Of a DNA stretch of 64,000 nucleotides, positions 32,101 to 36,749 are shown one piece after another. Made by a program: the position numbers and the translations under genes. Source of the stretch: Sphingomonas sp. IBVSS2 (lineage in GTDB: Bacteria; Pseudomonadota; Alphaproteobacteria; Sphingomonadales; Sphingomonadaceae); NCBI RefSeq assembly GCF_002127225.1, contig NZ_NFUR01000002.1, forward strand, positions 248,001 to 312,000, given 5' to 3'. The notes under the pieces are model-generated. The model saw only the letters and a program-made list of their open reading frames with translations, was not told the DNA's origin and did no database searches. How positions within the stretch are numbered: position 1 is the stretch's first letter; each line of letters opens with the position of its first letter.

Positions 32101-34487
32101 CGGTCAATGGCCGGATCCTTTCGTCGGCGGGCGGGGACGCGATCACGCTCGCCTCGGACGGGCTGTTCACCAATGCGCGCGGCGCCGATGCGCTGGCCGC
32201 CGCGAACGGCCGCTGGCTGATCTACACCCAGACCGGCGGCAATTTCGGCCATTCCGATCCGAACAACAATTTCGGCGGGCTGGCGGGCACCAGCTATTAT
32301 GGCGATTTCTATGATTTCGGCGCCGGCACCTTCGCCACCGCGCCGAACGCGGGCAACCGCTTCGTCTATGGCTATCGCCCGCTGCTGACCGTCACGCCGG
32401 ACAGCTTCCATGTGACCTATAACGGTGCCATCCCGGTCCTCACCGCGACGATCACCGGGCTGGTCAACGGCGACAGCGCGAGCGGCGCCTGGTCGGGCGC
32501 GGCGGCGCTCAGCGGGGCGGGCCGCGATGCCGGCACCTATGCGGTCTATTCGGCGCTCGGCACGCTGGCCTCGGAGATGAACTACGCCTTCGCCTTCGGC
32601 GCGGGCACGGTGGTGGTCGATCCTCGCGTGATCAGCGCCATCCTCACCGCCGACAACCGCATCTATGACGGCACCACCAACGCCACCGGCGGCCTGACGC
32701 TGAGCGGCCTGGTAAGCGGCGACCAGGTGACGGCGAGCGGCGTCCTGGCCTTCGACAGCAAGAATGCGGGCACCCGCACGGTCACGGCGAGCGGGATCAC
32801 CCTCTCGGGCGCGAACGCGGCCAACTACGTGATCGCCAGCACCAGCACGACCGCGCTGGCGGACATCATCGCCAGGACGATCACCGCGACGCTGACCGCC
32901 AATGGCCGCACCTATGACGGCACCACCAACGCCACCGGCACGCTGAGCCTGAACGGGCTGATCGGCAACGACCAGGTGGCCGCAAGCGGCACGCTGGCCT
33001 TCGACAGCAAGAACGCGGGCACCCGCACGGTCACGGCGAGCGGCATCACCCTCTCGGGCGCGGATGCGGGCAATTATGTGGTCAGCGGCACGGCGACCGC
33101 GCTGGCGGACATCCTCGCCAAGGCGATCACCGCGACGCTGACCGCCAATGGCCGCACCTATGACGGCACTACCAACGCCACCGGCAGCCTGGCGCTCAAC
33201 GGCGTGGTCGGCGGCGACCAGGTGGCGGCGAACGGCAGCTATGCCTTCGACAGCAAGAATGCGGGCACCCGCACGGTCACGGCGAGCGGCATCACCCTGT
33301 CGGGCGCCGATGCCGGCAACTACACCGTGGGCGGCACGGCGACCGCGCTGGCGGACATCATCGCCAAGACGATCACCGCGACGCTGACGGCGAACGACCG
33401 CACCTATGACGGCACCACCAACGCCACCGGCACGCTGGGCCTGAACGGCGTGGTCGCGGGCGACGCGGTGACGGCGAGCAGTGCGGGCATGGCGTTCGAC
33501 AGCAAGAATGCGGGCACCCGCACGGTGACGGCGAGCGGGATCAGCCTCTCGGGCGCGGACGCGGGCAATTATGTCGTCGCCGCGACGGCAACCGACCTGG
33601 CGGACATCCTCGCCAAGGCGATCACCGCCACACTGACTGCCAATGGCCGCGTCTATGACGGCACCACTGCTGCCACGGGCACGCTCGGCCTGAACGGCGT
33701 CGTCCTGGGCGACCAGGTTGGCGTGACCGCCGCCGGCATCGCCTTCGACAGCAAGAATGCCGGCAACCGCACCGCCACTGCCAGCGGCCTCGCGCTGACC
33801 GGCGCCGACGCGGCGAACTATACGGTCAGCGGCACGGCCACCGGCGCCGCGACGATTGCCCAGCGCGCGATCACCGCCATCGCGACGGCGGACAGCCGTG
33901 CCTATGACGGCACCACCGGCACCACCGGCCGGATCGCGCTCACCGGGGTGATCTCGGGCGATGCGGTGACGGGCACCGCCACCTATCGCTTCGCCGATGC
34001 CAATGCCGGCACCGGCCGTGCGGTGCAGGTGAGCGGCCTGGCGCTCACGGGCGTGGACGCGGGGAACTATGCCGTCAGCCTGTCGGGCGCGCCGGTGATT
34101 GCCGACATCACCCGCCGCGCGGTGACCGTGACCGCGCAGGATGCGACCAAGCTGTTCGGCCAGCCCGACCCGGTGTTCGGCTATGCCGTCTCCGCCGGCT
34201 CGCTGGTGAACGGCGACGGCTTCACCGGCGCGCTGGCCCGCATCGCCGGCGAGCAGGTGGGCAGCTATGCGATCGGGCAGGGGACGCTCGCGCTGTCGGC
34301 CAATTACCTGCTGACCGTGATCCCGGGCACGCTCGCGATCAGCTTCACCCAATCGGGCGCCGATGCCAGCGACGCCCTCAGGATGCTGCGAGTCCGCGGC
34401 GGCGGCGGCTTCTCGCTCGACCAGAACCCTTCCCGGAATCTCGAGGGCGATGGCGAGCGCGAGGGCGCTGGCGACGGAGACAAGTAG
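14160..34487 (+). CDS. Giant TpsA exoprotein, filamentous-haemagglutinin type, 6,775 residues
   Basis: This predicted secreted or surface-attached adhesin has a signal peptide (cleavage after APAYA, about residue 33), then the TPS secretion domain (about 35-290; FDINTGDTANFVFANRNDIV, NIWIYNANGVVIGANARI at 121-138). About 5,800 residues of Gly/Thr/Asn-rich beta-helix modules follow, with a loose unit of about 75 residues (LTSDTGxIxQxxGxIxA, xANxIxxLGxL, GDLxFRNxGDI). Near residues 6,080-6,156 an MBG-like domain precedes six YDG repeats and a last MBG-type domain. The C-terminus is short and acidic (EGDGEREGAGDGDK). I saw no toxin domain or pretoxin VENN motif. The only two Cys in the protein are Cys5529 and Cys5531. 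The ATG at 14166 is an equally good start because the GAGGG ribosome site is better spaced for it. Adhesion or biofilm is the likely role by family. Confidence 0.93.
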   Translation: MLMSAPRRRSRLFTTSAFGALALAALWAAPAYAQLTPTGTTGNGGAPVIDQPNANTTNVTLNGSRTVIDWSRFDINTGDTANFVFANRNDIVLNRVNSATSSTINGNLNGTIGAGGAAGGNIWIYNANGVVIGANARISTGGLLVTTAAVDRATDSSPGGFLDDTATSFGFTGAASGTGITVQNGAQIASHGGAIALVAPVVTTEAGSSISAQDGGNVLYGAAAKYQISFRQTGADDLDLLSFEVASGADGTGDANALTLGGATSGNRVFAALVSKTGVMSSLLLTGNLTATTAALDETGAIVLTTGHNIVNGAADAAAVAGNGGADIATANFMDFTAPAISMLSSGSITTGANMNAAGGTVDLAAEGVLWSNIGAVTTGTLTARSGGSMQFGGSNQIAKINGITAGGDITFYNGLGSTEIAGDIVSSGRANLNIGQASGSGIVRASSAMLSGGGAYNLDSAATLEYVYAITRDLTVNSTGDLTLNLSGSANDLGYKVTLNAANGAIRQTGGAGLVGSVVANALGEIDLAKANSFTSLTANSTDGERITVNATGNLDFKVNTFSVARITTGGDATSSGTNALISGGLFVTAGGAINLSSDGGYTEFGDLSAGGNIAVTMDGNVVLGGVLHAGGALSLTSRGGAIRQTSGTISLGSSFTLNAVTGIDLNQTGNHLGDQSLVSDVTSGTGSNVRIRGDAMKLYLHGALGNVSLYGESGDVVVGPGLTASSLTAEAARDIQIGSNGNTVAVATYHRLIGTNVSVYNNGDFTVDGNVGRADVGRVELVAPNGTLTQAAGTIFGSDISLRATYAIKQDSGASVQASNGNFGAIAGTDLLLTGANQLGAFPYFSWGTNADVTIRSVSNLYFDTSNLGMWLVPFHTLKLISDEGSVGVYGGFIADTLNVQAHGDILLDDATYIVNKVGSVTGLTSATGNISLREADGFDINGDISAAAGNITLRSDGAIETYSGALSLGGTLAVTARGGASLTGAGAIKLGAVSTSGGSNFYLGSNGDIDLTGAINTGTGTLILSTTNGAITSNGGTISAGVTNAYATGAITLVGSGFANFWATSTGGGDIHLSSDNDLGFVATTTGAVTVDTSGLAYNTGDLGAHSVSITAGTGINLVNTGFTVDVGSFSHLSTDDGLVSVDLQGDIKLAGNVTAGGTGNTVSLTSGGSILQNSGTITGDIIKLSGASAITQASGATLHGGALSLTSGGNVALGQANDFTSIAALSIGGGLTLRNLGSIDLDPTTGGGATLGGALTVTSDTGDISAGNVLTTSKLTASALNGSILIGGGAHLIGSLGTLTAGSVIQIGTDVPGFTLTGDITATNVTLLAMNGGITQNAGTKITAGTLYATANNNITLDQANAVTTVGGLNANLFTSGHNITFRNDGAITLDGRIDATGGTLTLTSNTGGITQNNGASIYLRANQLFLNAAGAIALGSTNNNVTTIGGITNLAGETLYQDADGFDVAGNLIASATGGFMLRAGNNGAITQSAGIVSAGYFGAQAGSVTFSRANQFASLLQTQAATSVTINTVSDLAIIQGLTGDTISLTSGGAITQQSGTSYVNAYNTLNLSAVTGIDLSRGVFGANNIINLGTLINTTSGGIRIATNNGGYGTTLTGNISATGQTVTISDELGALNQTGGVITADTLNLSATAGINATRANAVTNLGTLSAGGASAFTNAGSFNISQSINAAGNSLALTSTSGAITQNAGTTLTADTMALTAGTTISQGTGASLHSTELSLTSGGTTTLGGANDFTKITGLDVGGDLTLRNLGLIDLSPGFASYSYRGGGALTLISDTSSILSTNGGVLTSRLTATAAGNVNLSGDIASLGNISANGIFLGTFHGNMVLTGNITGNNVSLGADQGSISQTGGIIDAGRLNITSSGAISLTAANQVDVFGRLNTDRFSTGTHHDITVHNVGDIVLDYLVEAGGATVDLTSDTGGISQTSTNGGFITAGTLKANAAGDIVLDQGNDFDHLGAIRSTGGNVTIVDTDAFDLTGQVRAAGALTLTSGGAITTNGGLVVAGGLLNVSGTSANLIAGGNVQLGAVTTNGNFAIDTDGNLTVAGLLNTNGGDATLKANFGTIGRGASGTIAANSVTATARDSITLDSTGNAIIWASSSNGGDINLTGNADIFFKIDTTGDLTVDAGGIAGNNDSVIARSVGINAAGGIYLNDQTVTINVGSYRYLTSSAGAIDIENQRDIKLDGNVTANTPGQYIRLYSSQNSILQNSGTITGDNVQLRTAGNVTQSSGAKVVANTLALAGIDVSLGEANEIGALDAYSISRDFTLRTVGTLDLGGAGNQVANNGNLTLTSDTGNITGVYVETNKLTATATNGSIVFTYGNNKIRGLGDLTAKSTSGTDINIYTATALGLSGNISGGGVQIYAGGGAITQGAGGITADRLVIGAGTSLLIGGANNFVTLSDMGHGVGADVTIRNRGNLLLPSNGAAIGTLNLTSDTGTISQTSALTANTLIAHAATGIGFNSSSNNFTTLAGLATDAGDIRIRDTGGLAIEGDITAPGTVFLSTTGNITTGTTTVGVVTTPHGKVAADKLSVVAINATIYAAGDIKLDGIGVNSGFTLIADNNIDLTGNLTAVATSLIAAAGAITQSGGTVNVTTGAMAAVGNVTLGGDNRFTNFIGTSTGGGTITLNNGGSGGIVVGLNTTGNAVVTAGGNLASSGINVDSLSMTAGHIDLTNSVDVNSFSKLVATYGDVLVSNAGSFTVAGDVSASKVGLRSVNLLANGGGISQTAGTISANDVTLRGSGDIVQSGTGRVDANASILTGANLDLMGNNSFGAATPTVVRAGGTVRLNGDTLYLQFMNPAGDVTLSAAGDITVNNFGLQASSLTANAGGRLSATSSSNQIATVHGLSGTSIDFASSGFTLDGNVTATNGATLTATSGGIAQTAGTISAASATLGAAGGSVVQSGNAKIVAPSLSVTSGGDLILGGANDFTGASSSFAYGDGSNVTLHNLGSIDFAGTPGYTINALSLTSDTGAISQGGPVAANSLFAKAATGIAFGHAGNAIGTITGLANSTSGGILFSTFTNLDLAGDISAAGQEVMLVSIGHAMTQSSGGIVASTLRATASTGLSLTSATNNVVNIAGLTNAASGGIAYTDADSFDITGDINAMNGQALSLTTIAATAYVRQNGGLITSGTINLSGGQGFSLRGSGGIWNSITGVGNVNTIAQVYVDGNVGLTGTINSPYFELWSQGGSITQSAGQILYAPGNFLDLRANGISLTSATNQLGSVDALIAYNGGSITVVSGGDTRFGAVEGGTASLTVTNGSIGNLGDHVNVDTLNAAASGTINLGGRIGTLGNVTAGGDASFRSSSSLSVNGTINLGTGRLSLGTGGTLSQLSGAITAGGLDVTAAGAITMNANNNVGTIYGLATQNGGISYSSNSGFALGGDITAGGGNAVSLNATLGSINQNAGIITAARLDASAGNQILLTRVNQVGQLGDLTAGNAVSFTVRDDLTLLGTISGSSVTLSSTDGAISQAGGAIITASLSAYASTGLDLFRANNVTALGGLSTTSGNLRFRNSGDIALTNMTVGGNLTLVSDSGAIRQNVGTILTVGGTATLTADGGIRLDGNANAISRFGAVRNLGSSGDITLANAGDLILTDDVGAFGQQLAFYSNSGAILQQGGTLTGDNLIAHADGAITLGAANDINPFSSIELVSTTGDIRFRSANSIRLGTVSTPGLLSLTSDTGGINQTAAISAGALTVTSLGGDILLDQANAIGTVKDVTTNGRFTLNASGNLTLDGEISAPGLVKLTAAGNLTQTGTGVIRSSELQATSGAGAANGISLLNRNDVTLATLNSNGKDLRFRNTGDFALGNISAAGHIVEMISDGGAVTQQAGTSIVAGIFSATGTNVVLDNGGNQISRIGLISTGSNLNLRNGVALQIDAIDAGSHNVTINNGDNLTGGNITAGTLTLNLTGGYVDLTTANHVASLGGFSGGQLSFTNAGSFTISGAIQNGMYQSILTSQNGSISMAGGAVNSGGITVQAATGISLTGNMSYVYGATATTGDVSILSGQLDIQGDIRGDTVTLGGTANGGYVRQTSGSITASKLIATGNAFVDLNGATNRIASLGALSSPNGYVRIASLNAVALTANVDADDTFTLNAGGAVRQTGGRINTGWLRVSAAGDIELGAANQIDAGSDVILAGDNVTFVNTGTFTIAGITAANGGAIDVRSTSGNIWQSGAMTGGSVTASAHGSLSLNQANVIGTVGALSAGTELTYNGATAYDLTGDISAGTSVTLNGATGINQTGGTITGQTLSVAAGSADLRQVNAVGRLGTITTNGDFLFRNVGDIALWGAVHAGGKLGFYSDTGSVTNPGGLFTANTLDVTAAEGVELLGGSFSYIDSLTSQNGDITLTTGSNILSAGLIAAENGIVDLTVGRITADSVKANLLNIDATGGDIELTGDNAIAHLGNLSGVNISLAVGTTDITGWLNGTGSVAFVRSALAADFALTMASGGVITTPMISLSNTGTAGTATLNNISGAGPLELNFNFNGNATVSATGSAVTLNNATVDGNLFVRGTSVTNSGAGTAISGTLGATALAGNISLLFGTDHIGQFGNLSAGSGTVSISAANVDLTGNVVAAGAFGVTATNGSVTQSAGSLANAASVAGSATGDMLLGGNNTIGTINGLSAGGALTFKTSGALDISGALTAGTSSAMTLIAGGDVNVTGADPITGGTLNVSTPGHWANFYSTPMSPRTIRFSALGDVSAGNFQLYNDGAIDLTGNIVVTMGAVIDSTGQITQSAGALTAELLTLNGYGVAANRQNHVQRLQGSAYNGTAFSFTNAQDLRLIGNPGSGDVTLDIDGNLTANAGINTSGDILITAKGGYARELWGNNVTFNGGANDLNIGAITTSDDVSVTGTGNVTVGSLSLYSNNDAGGDGFKALISGGNVTLGAATGSITSANVVDYGVGATPGLVKIQATGNATLGVDAMYNTSVAIAAAGDVDARSLGRLLLGTVAGANVTLVADADVQASSIATPGTYSVTGSDIGLGALTFANGVPLDVFVTDTQGNLALPATFGASRNLTISAVGDITGGQVDVGTGTLSITGTGIALGRASSSSGNVELNAGIGTVDIGTVYVAGDYVLSGGSLLNGALAPGGPRAGTWTLTSAGALDMGGRTLEYGGDIAFLVSGLLGNGTIRSLSGSVTGSAIAIQANELLGATGVDVSTTAGNFEAVHVDGGTGDARVASAGTLNLTGSIEAGSDVHLSTTGSGGITAGYASAGGNITLYAQGGDAILRQAKLTGATGDLLVQSTTGDAVLGADDYSGIANDTYFERASGSTGTAKVLGITGAYVSLDHSAALTQVTGASATVDVLDGDLSIGELKAVTGNASAYLENGALTVGTASGDTVDLEARRGNLILGGGSITANDLYLTGGGLVDTSAVAILTADRYLEINGGEVRAASLGSGGDVVVNSFTGGITIDELNAARDASVISAGNLAINQVSLAGGGQFAAGGSATVRGLTAVDGFALVAQGNVTLGADTAAAIDVANSVVTGGSLGGCGCGTGGGTVVSLGGDVTINLLGLTGVFDTIQSDGNSSVTIQSGNLGINFLQGHDVTLDAGTGTIELNLAPVVGHDYTLTAGHFAGNSFASLGTLGGSLSITDTVGDFDFGTTDFAAAGGVSIRAAQGQLHVRNVQAGNAISLAAGGDLTLAGAALTGAGANAFSLSAGGNLTFGATDAASITSGNAFANAGTLLAGKSLDADGALAINLYRADALGAVDGGTVEARVLTGNLAMGNINAVGAIAIAGPTGTLTLGDVTTNAGHINIAGQGDVTTGDIWGRFVVNVGASTGSLRFGNLAGGDVALAVAGGITGASVSAGTLGVVAVNGNVDLDQGGSGSRVASLGMVTVNNGGFRLRNLQDLGLDGVVEVHGTLDLQVDGALTQNNYYIIADRLQGGATGAALLTGGNSIAALGQFSSNGLKLTSNVGLTIDGTVQGNGGAVTIASHGGMTISVNGRILSSAGGDAITLASDGLFTNARGADALAAANGRWLIYTQTGGNFGHSDPNNNFGGLAGTSYYGDFYDFGAGTFATAPNAGNRFVYGYRPLLTVTPDSFHVTYNGAIPVLTATITGLVNGDSASGAWSGAAALSGAGRDAGTYAVYSALGTLASEMNYAFAFGAGTVVVDPRVISAILTADNRIYDGTTNATGGLTLSGLVSGDQVTASGVLAFDSKNAGTRTVTASGITLSGANAANYVIASTSTTALADIIARTITATLTANGRTYDGTTNATGTLSLNGLIGNDQVAASGTLAFDSKNAGTRTVTASGITLSGADAGNYVVSGTATALADILAKAITATLTANGRTYDGTTNATGSLALNGVVGGDQVAANGSYAFDSKNAGTRTVTASGITLSGADAGNYTVGGTATALADIIAKTITATLTANDRTYDGTTNATGTLGLNGVVAGDAVTASSAGMAFDSKNAGTRTVTASGISLSGADAGNYVVAATATDLADILAKAITATLTANGRVYDGTTAATGTLGLNGVVLGDQVGVTAAGIAFDSKNAGNRTATASGLALTGADAANYTVSGTATGAATIAQRAITAIATADSRAYDGTTGTTGRIALTGVISGDAVTGTATYRFADANAGTGRAVQVSGLALTGVDAGNYAVSLSGAPVIADITRRAVTVTAQDATKLFGQPDPVFGYAVSAGSLVNGDGFTGALARIAGEQVGSYAIGQGTLALSANYLLTVIPGTLAISFTQSGADASDALRMLRVRGGGGFSLDQNPSRNLEGDGEREGAGDGDK
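32628..34118 (+). repeat. Six tandem YDG-domain repeats in the TpsA C-terminal region
   Basis: The units start at 32628, 32877, 33123, 33369, 33618 and 33867 and are 246-252 bp (82-84 residues) long. Each holds YDGTT, a Gly-Asp turn, and in the first five AFDSKNAG; the SKNAGTRTVTASGI core is identical in the first three units. Unit 6 has diverged most. The high DNA identity of units 1-4 makes the array prone to recombination. Domains of this kind are common near the end of large bacterial surface proteins. Confidence 0.92.
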
Positions 34488-34490
34488 CAA

Positions 34491-34532
34491 GAGAGCCCGC
34501 GCGGTCCAGCCGCGCGGGCTCTCGGCCCTTTT
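34491..34532 (+). terminator. Rho-independent terminator of the TPS operon
   Basis: GAGAGCCCGCGCGG (34491-34504) pairs perfectly with CCGCGCGGGCTCTC (34510-34523) around a 5-nt loop. A short T run follows at 34529-34532. It starts 4 bp after the tpsA stop. Confidence 0.85.
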
Positions 34533-34540
34533 CGGGGGGC

Positions 34541-34565
34541 GGGCGCCGCGCGGGTCGCGGCGCCC
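34541..34565 (-). terminator. Hairpin downstream of the glycerate-kinase-like gene
   Basis: GGGCGCCGCG and CGCGGCGCCC form a perfect 10-bp stem with a 5-nt loop, 44 bp past the minus-strand stop. There is no T tract next to it, so termination is likely but not certain. Confidence 0.45.
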
Positions 34566-34608
34566 AACGAAAACCGGCGCGATGCATGCGGGTGCCAATT
34601 AACCTGGA

Positions 34609-35364
34609 TCAATCCCTCGGCCGTCGATCGGCGTCCAGGTGCAGCGTCAGGTCGGCCCAGGCGTGCCCGTGGCGCAGCATGTGCCGGGTCAGCCGCTCAT
34701 AATATTGGACGAAGCGCCGGACATCGGCATCGGACATCGGCCCGTGCGCGGCATGTTCCTGCTCGATCCGCCAATCGGCCACAACTTCGAAGCCGGGCGC
34801 CGCGAGGAAGACGAGCTGGTCGATCCGCGCCCAGAGCGCCTGATAGGCACCGGCCAGCTGCGCGTTCACCCAGCGCCGCCAGCGGCCGCCCGCATCGTGC
34901 GCGCGTTCCAGGTCGTTGACCGGCGCGACGAGCTCCGCCGCCGCCTGTGGTCGGGCGCCCAGGCACCAGCCCTCCAGGATCAGCATGTCGGCCGGTCCGG
35001 CCACGCGCTCGGGGCCGCCGGGCTCGTCGCGCGCCTTGTCGAAGCGGGGGAGCAGGGCGGGGCCGTGCGCCAGCGCCTCGATCGCCGCCAGCCCGGCGGC
35101 GACGTCGTGCGTGCCCGGCACGCCGCGCGTGCGCAGCAGGGGATGCACGGTCTCGGCGAGCCGTTGCCGGGCGGCGCCGTCGAGATAGAGGTCGTCGAGC
35201 GACAGCACCGGGCAGCCGAAACGGGCTGCCAGGGCACGCGCGATCGTCGACTTGCCGCTGCCCTGCGCGCCGGCGATGCCGAGCACGAAGGGCCGCCGCC
35301 GGCCCGGGCGGAGCCGCGCGGCGATGATCCCGGCCGCGGCGGGGAGAGGCTGTGCCATGTCCAT
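34609..35364 (-). CDS. P-loop kinase related to plant-type D-glycerate 3-kinase
   Basis: This is a cytoplasmic kinase of about 251 residues. The Walker A motif is GAQGSGKST (about residues 31-39). Other marks are LSLDDLYL, the stretch LLRTRGVPGTHD and LILEGWCLGARP, which are features of the GLYK-type glycerate kinase group within the phosphoribulokinase/uridine-kinase fold. The probable reaction is ATP-dependent phosphorylation of D-glycerate, linking glycerate to lower glycolysis. The start may be the ATG at 35364 or at 35358; the ribosome site GGGG is better spaced for the second. It is divergent from a LacI regulator with a palindromic operator between them. Substrate identity is inferred from the family only. 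Confidence 0.78.
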   Translation of the reverse strand: MDMAQPLPAAAGIIAARLRPGRRRPFVLGIAGAQGSGKSTIARALAARFGCPVLSLDDLYLDGAARQRLAETVHPLLRTRGVPGTHDVAAGLAAIEALAHGPALLPRFDKARDEPGGPERVAGPADMLILEGWCLGARPQAAAELVAPVNDLERAHDAGGRWRRWVNAQLAGAYQALWARIDQLVFLAAPGFEVVADWRIEQEHAAHGPMSDADVRRFVQYYERLTRHMLRHGHAWADLTLHLDADRRPRD

Positions 35365-35388
35365 TGCCCCGCTTCTTAGCTTGCGTAC

Positions 35389-35402
35389 TGCCAGCGCTGT
35401 CA
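35389..35402. promoter_or_regulatory. Putative LacI-type operator between the kinase and lacI genes
   Basis: TGCCAGCGCTGTCA is a palindrome with a perfect CAGCGCTG centre and only one mismatched pair. CG-centred palindromes of this shape are typical operators of LacI-family regulators. It lies 25 bp from the kinase start and 46 bp from the regulator start. Confidence 0.6.
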
Positions 35403-35447
35403 AATATGGCTGTCACAGGCCGGGGCTGCCTCCCGGCGGGGAAAGTG

Positions 35448-36455
35448 ATGTCCAGCCGTCCCACGATCAAGGAAGTGTCGAAGATCGCCGGCGTGTCGTT
35501 CAAGACCGTCAGCCGGGTGCTCAACAACGAGAAGCATGTCAGCGAAGAGACGCGCCGCCGGGTCGAGGAAGTCGTCGCGCGGCTCAACTTCCGCCCGAGC
35601 CATGCCGCCCGCACGCTTGCCGGGCGCAAGTCGTTCCAGGTGGGCCTGCTCTACGACAATCCCAGCCCCTATTACATCTATCACGTGCAGACCGGCGCGC
35701 AGCAGCGCTGCACCGAGCTGGGCTATCGCCTGCTGCTGCAGCCGATCGACAGCCAGTCGCCGGATCTCGTCTCGAACGTGCTCGCGCTGATCGACGAGAC
35801 GCATCTCGACGGCCTGATCCTCTCGCCGCCGGTGACCGAGGCCATGGCGCTGCTCGACGAGCTCGACCGGCGCGGGCTGCCCTATGTCCGGATCGCGCCG
35901 GGCGCGCGCAAGGATGCCGGCATGTCGGCATCGATGGACGATATCGCCGCCGCGCGCGAGCTGGTCGGGCATCTGATCGGGCTCGGGCATCGCCGCATCG
36001 CGATGATCCGCGGCCTCGGCAGCCACGCCTCCTCGGCGGATCGTCTCGCCGGCTACAAGGCCGAGCTCGCGGCGCACGGTATCGCCTTCGATCCCGCGCT
36101 CGTCGTCGCGGCGGAGAACGACTTCGCCTCGGGCGCGGCGGCCGCGCGCGAGCTGCTGGCGCGCAAGGAGCGGCCCAGCGCGATCTTCGCCGGCAATGAC
36201 GACATGGCTGCCGGCGCGCTCGCCGTCGCGCACGAGAACGACATCGACGTGCCGGGCGCGCTCTCGATCGTGGGGTTCGACGATTCGGATCTGGCGCGGG
36301 CGGTGTGGCCGCCGCTCACCACCATCCGCCAGCCGGTGCACGAACTCGCTGCCGCCGCGGCCGAGCTGATCCTGGGCGGCAATGCGCCCCAGCCGCGCGT
36401 CACGCTCGAGCATCAGCTGGTGGTGCGGGCGAGCACGGGGCCGGCCGCGCGGTAA
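35448..36455 (+). CDS. LacI-family transcriptional regulator
   Basis: This 335-residue repressor has an N-terminal helix-turn-helix (TIKEVSKIAGVSFKTVSRVL, then NNEKHVSEETRRRVEEVV), the hinge segment RPSHAARTLAGRKS and a periplasmic-binding-protein-like sugar domain (VGLLYDNPSPYY, LIGLGHRRIAMIRG, PSAIFAGNDDMAAGAL, LSIVGFDDSDLA). The ATG at 35448 follows GGGGAAAG; a GTG directly before it is the alternative. The palindrome at 35389-35402 is the likely operator, so it probably controls itself and the divergent glycerate-kinase-like gene. The effector would be a sugar or sugar acid. Confidence 0.9.
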   Translation: MSSRPTIKEVSKIAGVSFKTVSRVLNNEKHVSEETRRRVEEVVARLNFRPSHAARTLAGRKSFQVGLLYDNPSPYYIYHVQTGAQQRCTELGYRLLLQPIDSQSPDLVSNVLALIDETHLDGLILSPPVTEAMALLDELDRRGLPYVRIAPGARKDAGMSASMDDIAAARELVGHLIGLGHRRIAMIRGLGSHASSADRLAGYKAELAAHGIAFDPALVVAAENDFASGAAAARELLARKERPSAIFAGNDDMAAGALAVAHENDIDVPGALSIVGFDDSDLARAVWPPLTTIRQPVHELAAAAAELILGGNAPQPRVTLEHQLVVRASTGPAAR

Positions 36456-36513
36456 CCAAGGCGTGTCCCGCCGCCGGACAGTGGTTAACCATAGGTAGTG
36501 CTGGCGGCAAAGG

Positions 36514-36528
36514 TTAAGAAGTCGTTAA
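36514..36528 (+). promoter_or_regulatory. CtrA-type box (TTAA-N7-TTAA)
   Basis: TTAA (36514-36517), 7 bases, then TTAA (36525-36528) is the full consensus of the cell-cycle regulator CtrA. It ends 9 bp before the start of the small gene at 36538. A further GGTTAACC lies at 36483-36490. No ribosome site fits between box and ATG, so the transcript may be leaderless or the box may act as a repressor site. Confidence 0.5.
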
Positions 36529-36537
36529 CTGCTGGCC

Positions 36538-36708
36538 ATGCAACGCCAGCTCGTCATCGAGGGCTACGCGCCCCGCCGCCACCCGTTCCGCCGCCATGTC
36601 CGCCGCGCCGTGGCGCAGCAGCGCAAGCTGCGGGACGACAGCGACGTGAAGCTCTTCGCATTGAGCTTCACTGCCTTCTTCGTCTGCTTCTTCACGTTCA
36701 TCGCCTGA
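36538..36708 (+). CDS. Small basic single-span membrane peptide (56 residues)
   Basis: The reading frame starts MQRQLVIEGYAPRRHPFRRH, continues with a basic region and ends in a hydrophobic segment (LFALSFTAFFVCFFTFIA) that directly precedes the stop. The layout is a cytoplasmic basic head with a C-terminal membrane anchor. I do not recognise a family. It sits between a LacI gene and a convergent MFS gene, and the CtrA-type box just upstream argues that it is real and possibly linked to the cell cycle or motility. The lack of a clear ribosome site is the main weakness. Confidence 0.5.
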   Translation: MQRQLVIEGYAPRRHPFRRHVRRAVAQQRKLRDDSDVKLFALSFTAFFVCFFTFIA

Positions 36709-36749
36709 CGGCGGCGGCCCGCTCCGGGTTCAGCGCCCGCCGAGCCGCA

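Noticed and set aside
32628-34118. CRISPR-like periodic repeats
   Set aside because: The period of about 248 bp and the in-frame YDG domains identify coding repeats. There are no short repeats with unique spacers and no cas genes.
33900-34487. Contact-dependent inhibition toxin at the TpsA C-terminus
   Set aside because: There is no VENN-type pretoxin motif, no toxin-like domain and no small immunity gene after the stop. The end consists of YDG/MBG domains.
19065-34598. Antisense open frame of 5,177 codons opposite tpsA
   Set aside because: It is aligned codon by codon with tpsA, so it is open simply because tpsA lacks TTA, CTA and TCA codons. The translation is low-complexity Arg/Asp/Ala-rich sequence with no recognisable domain, start signal or promoter.
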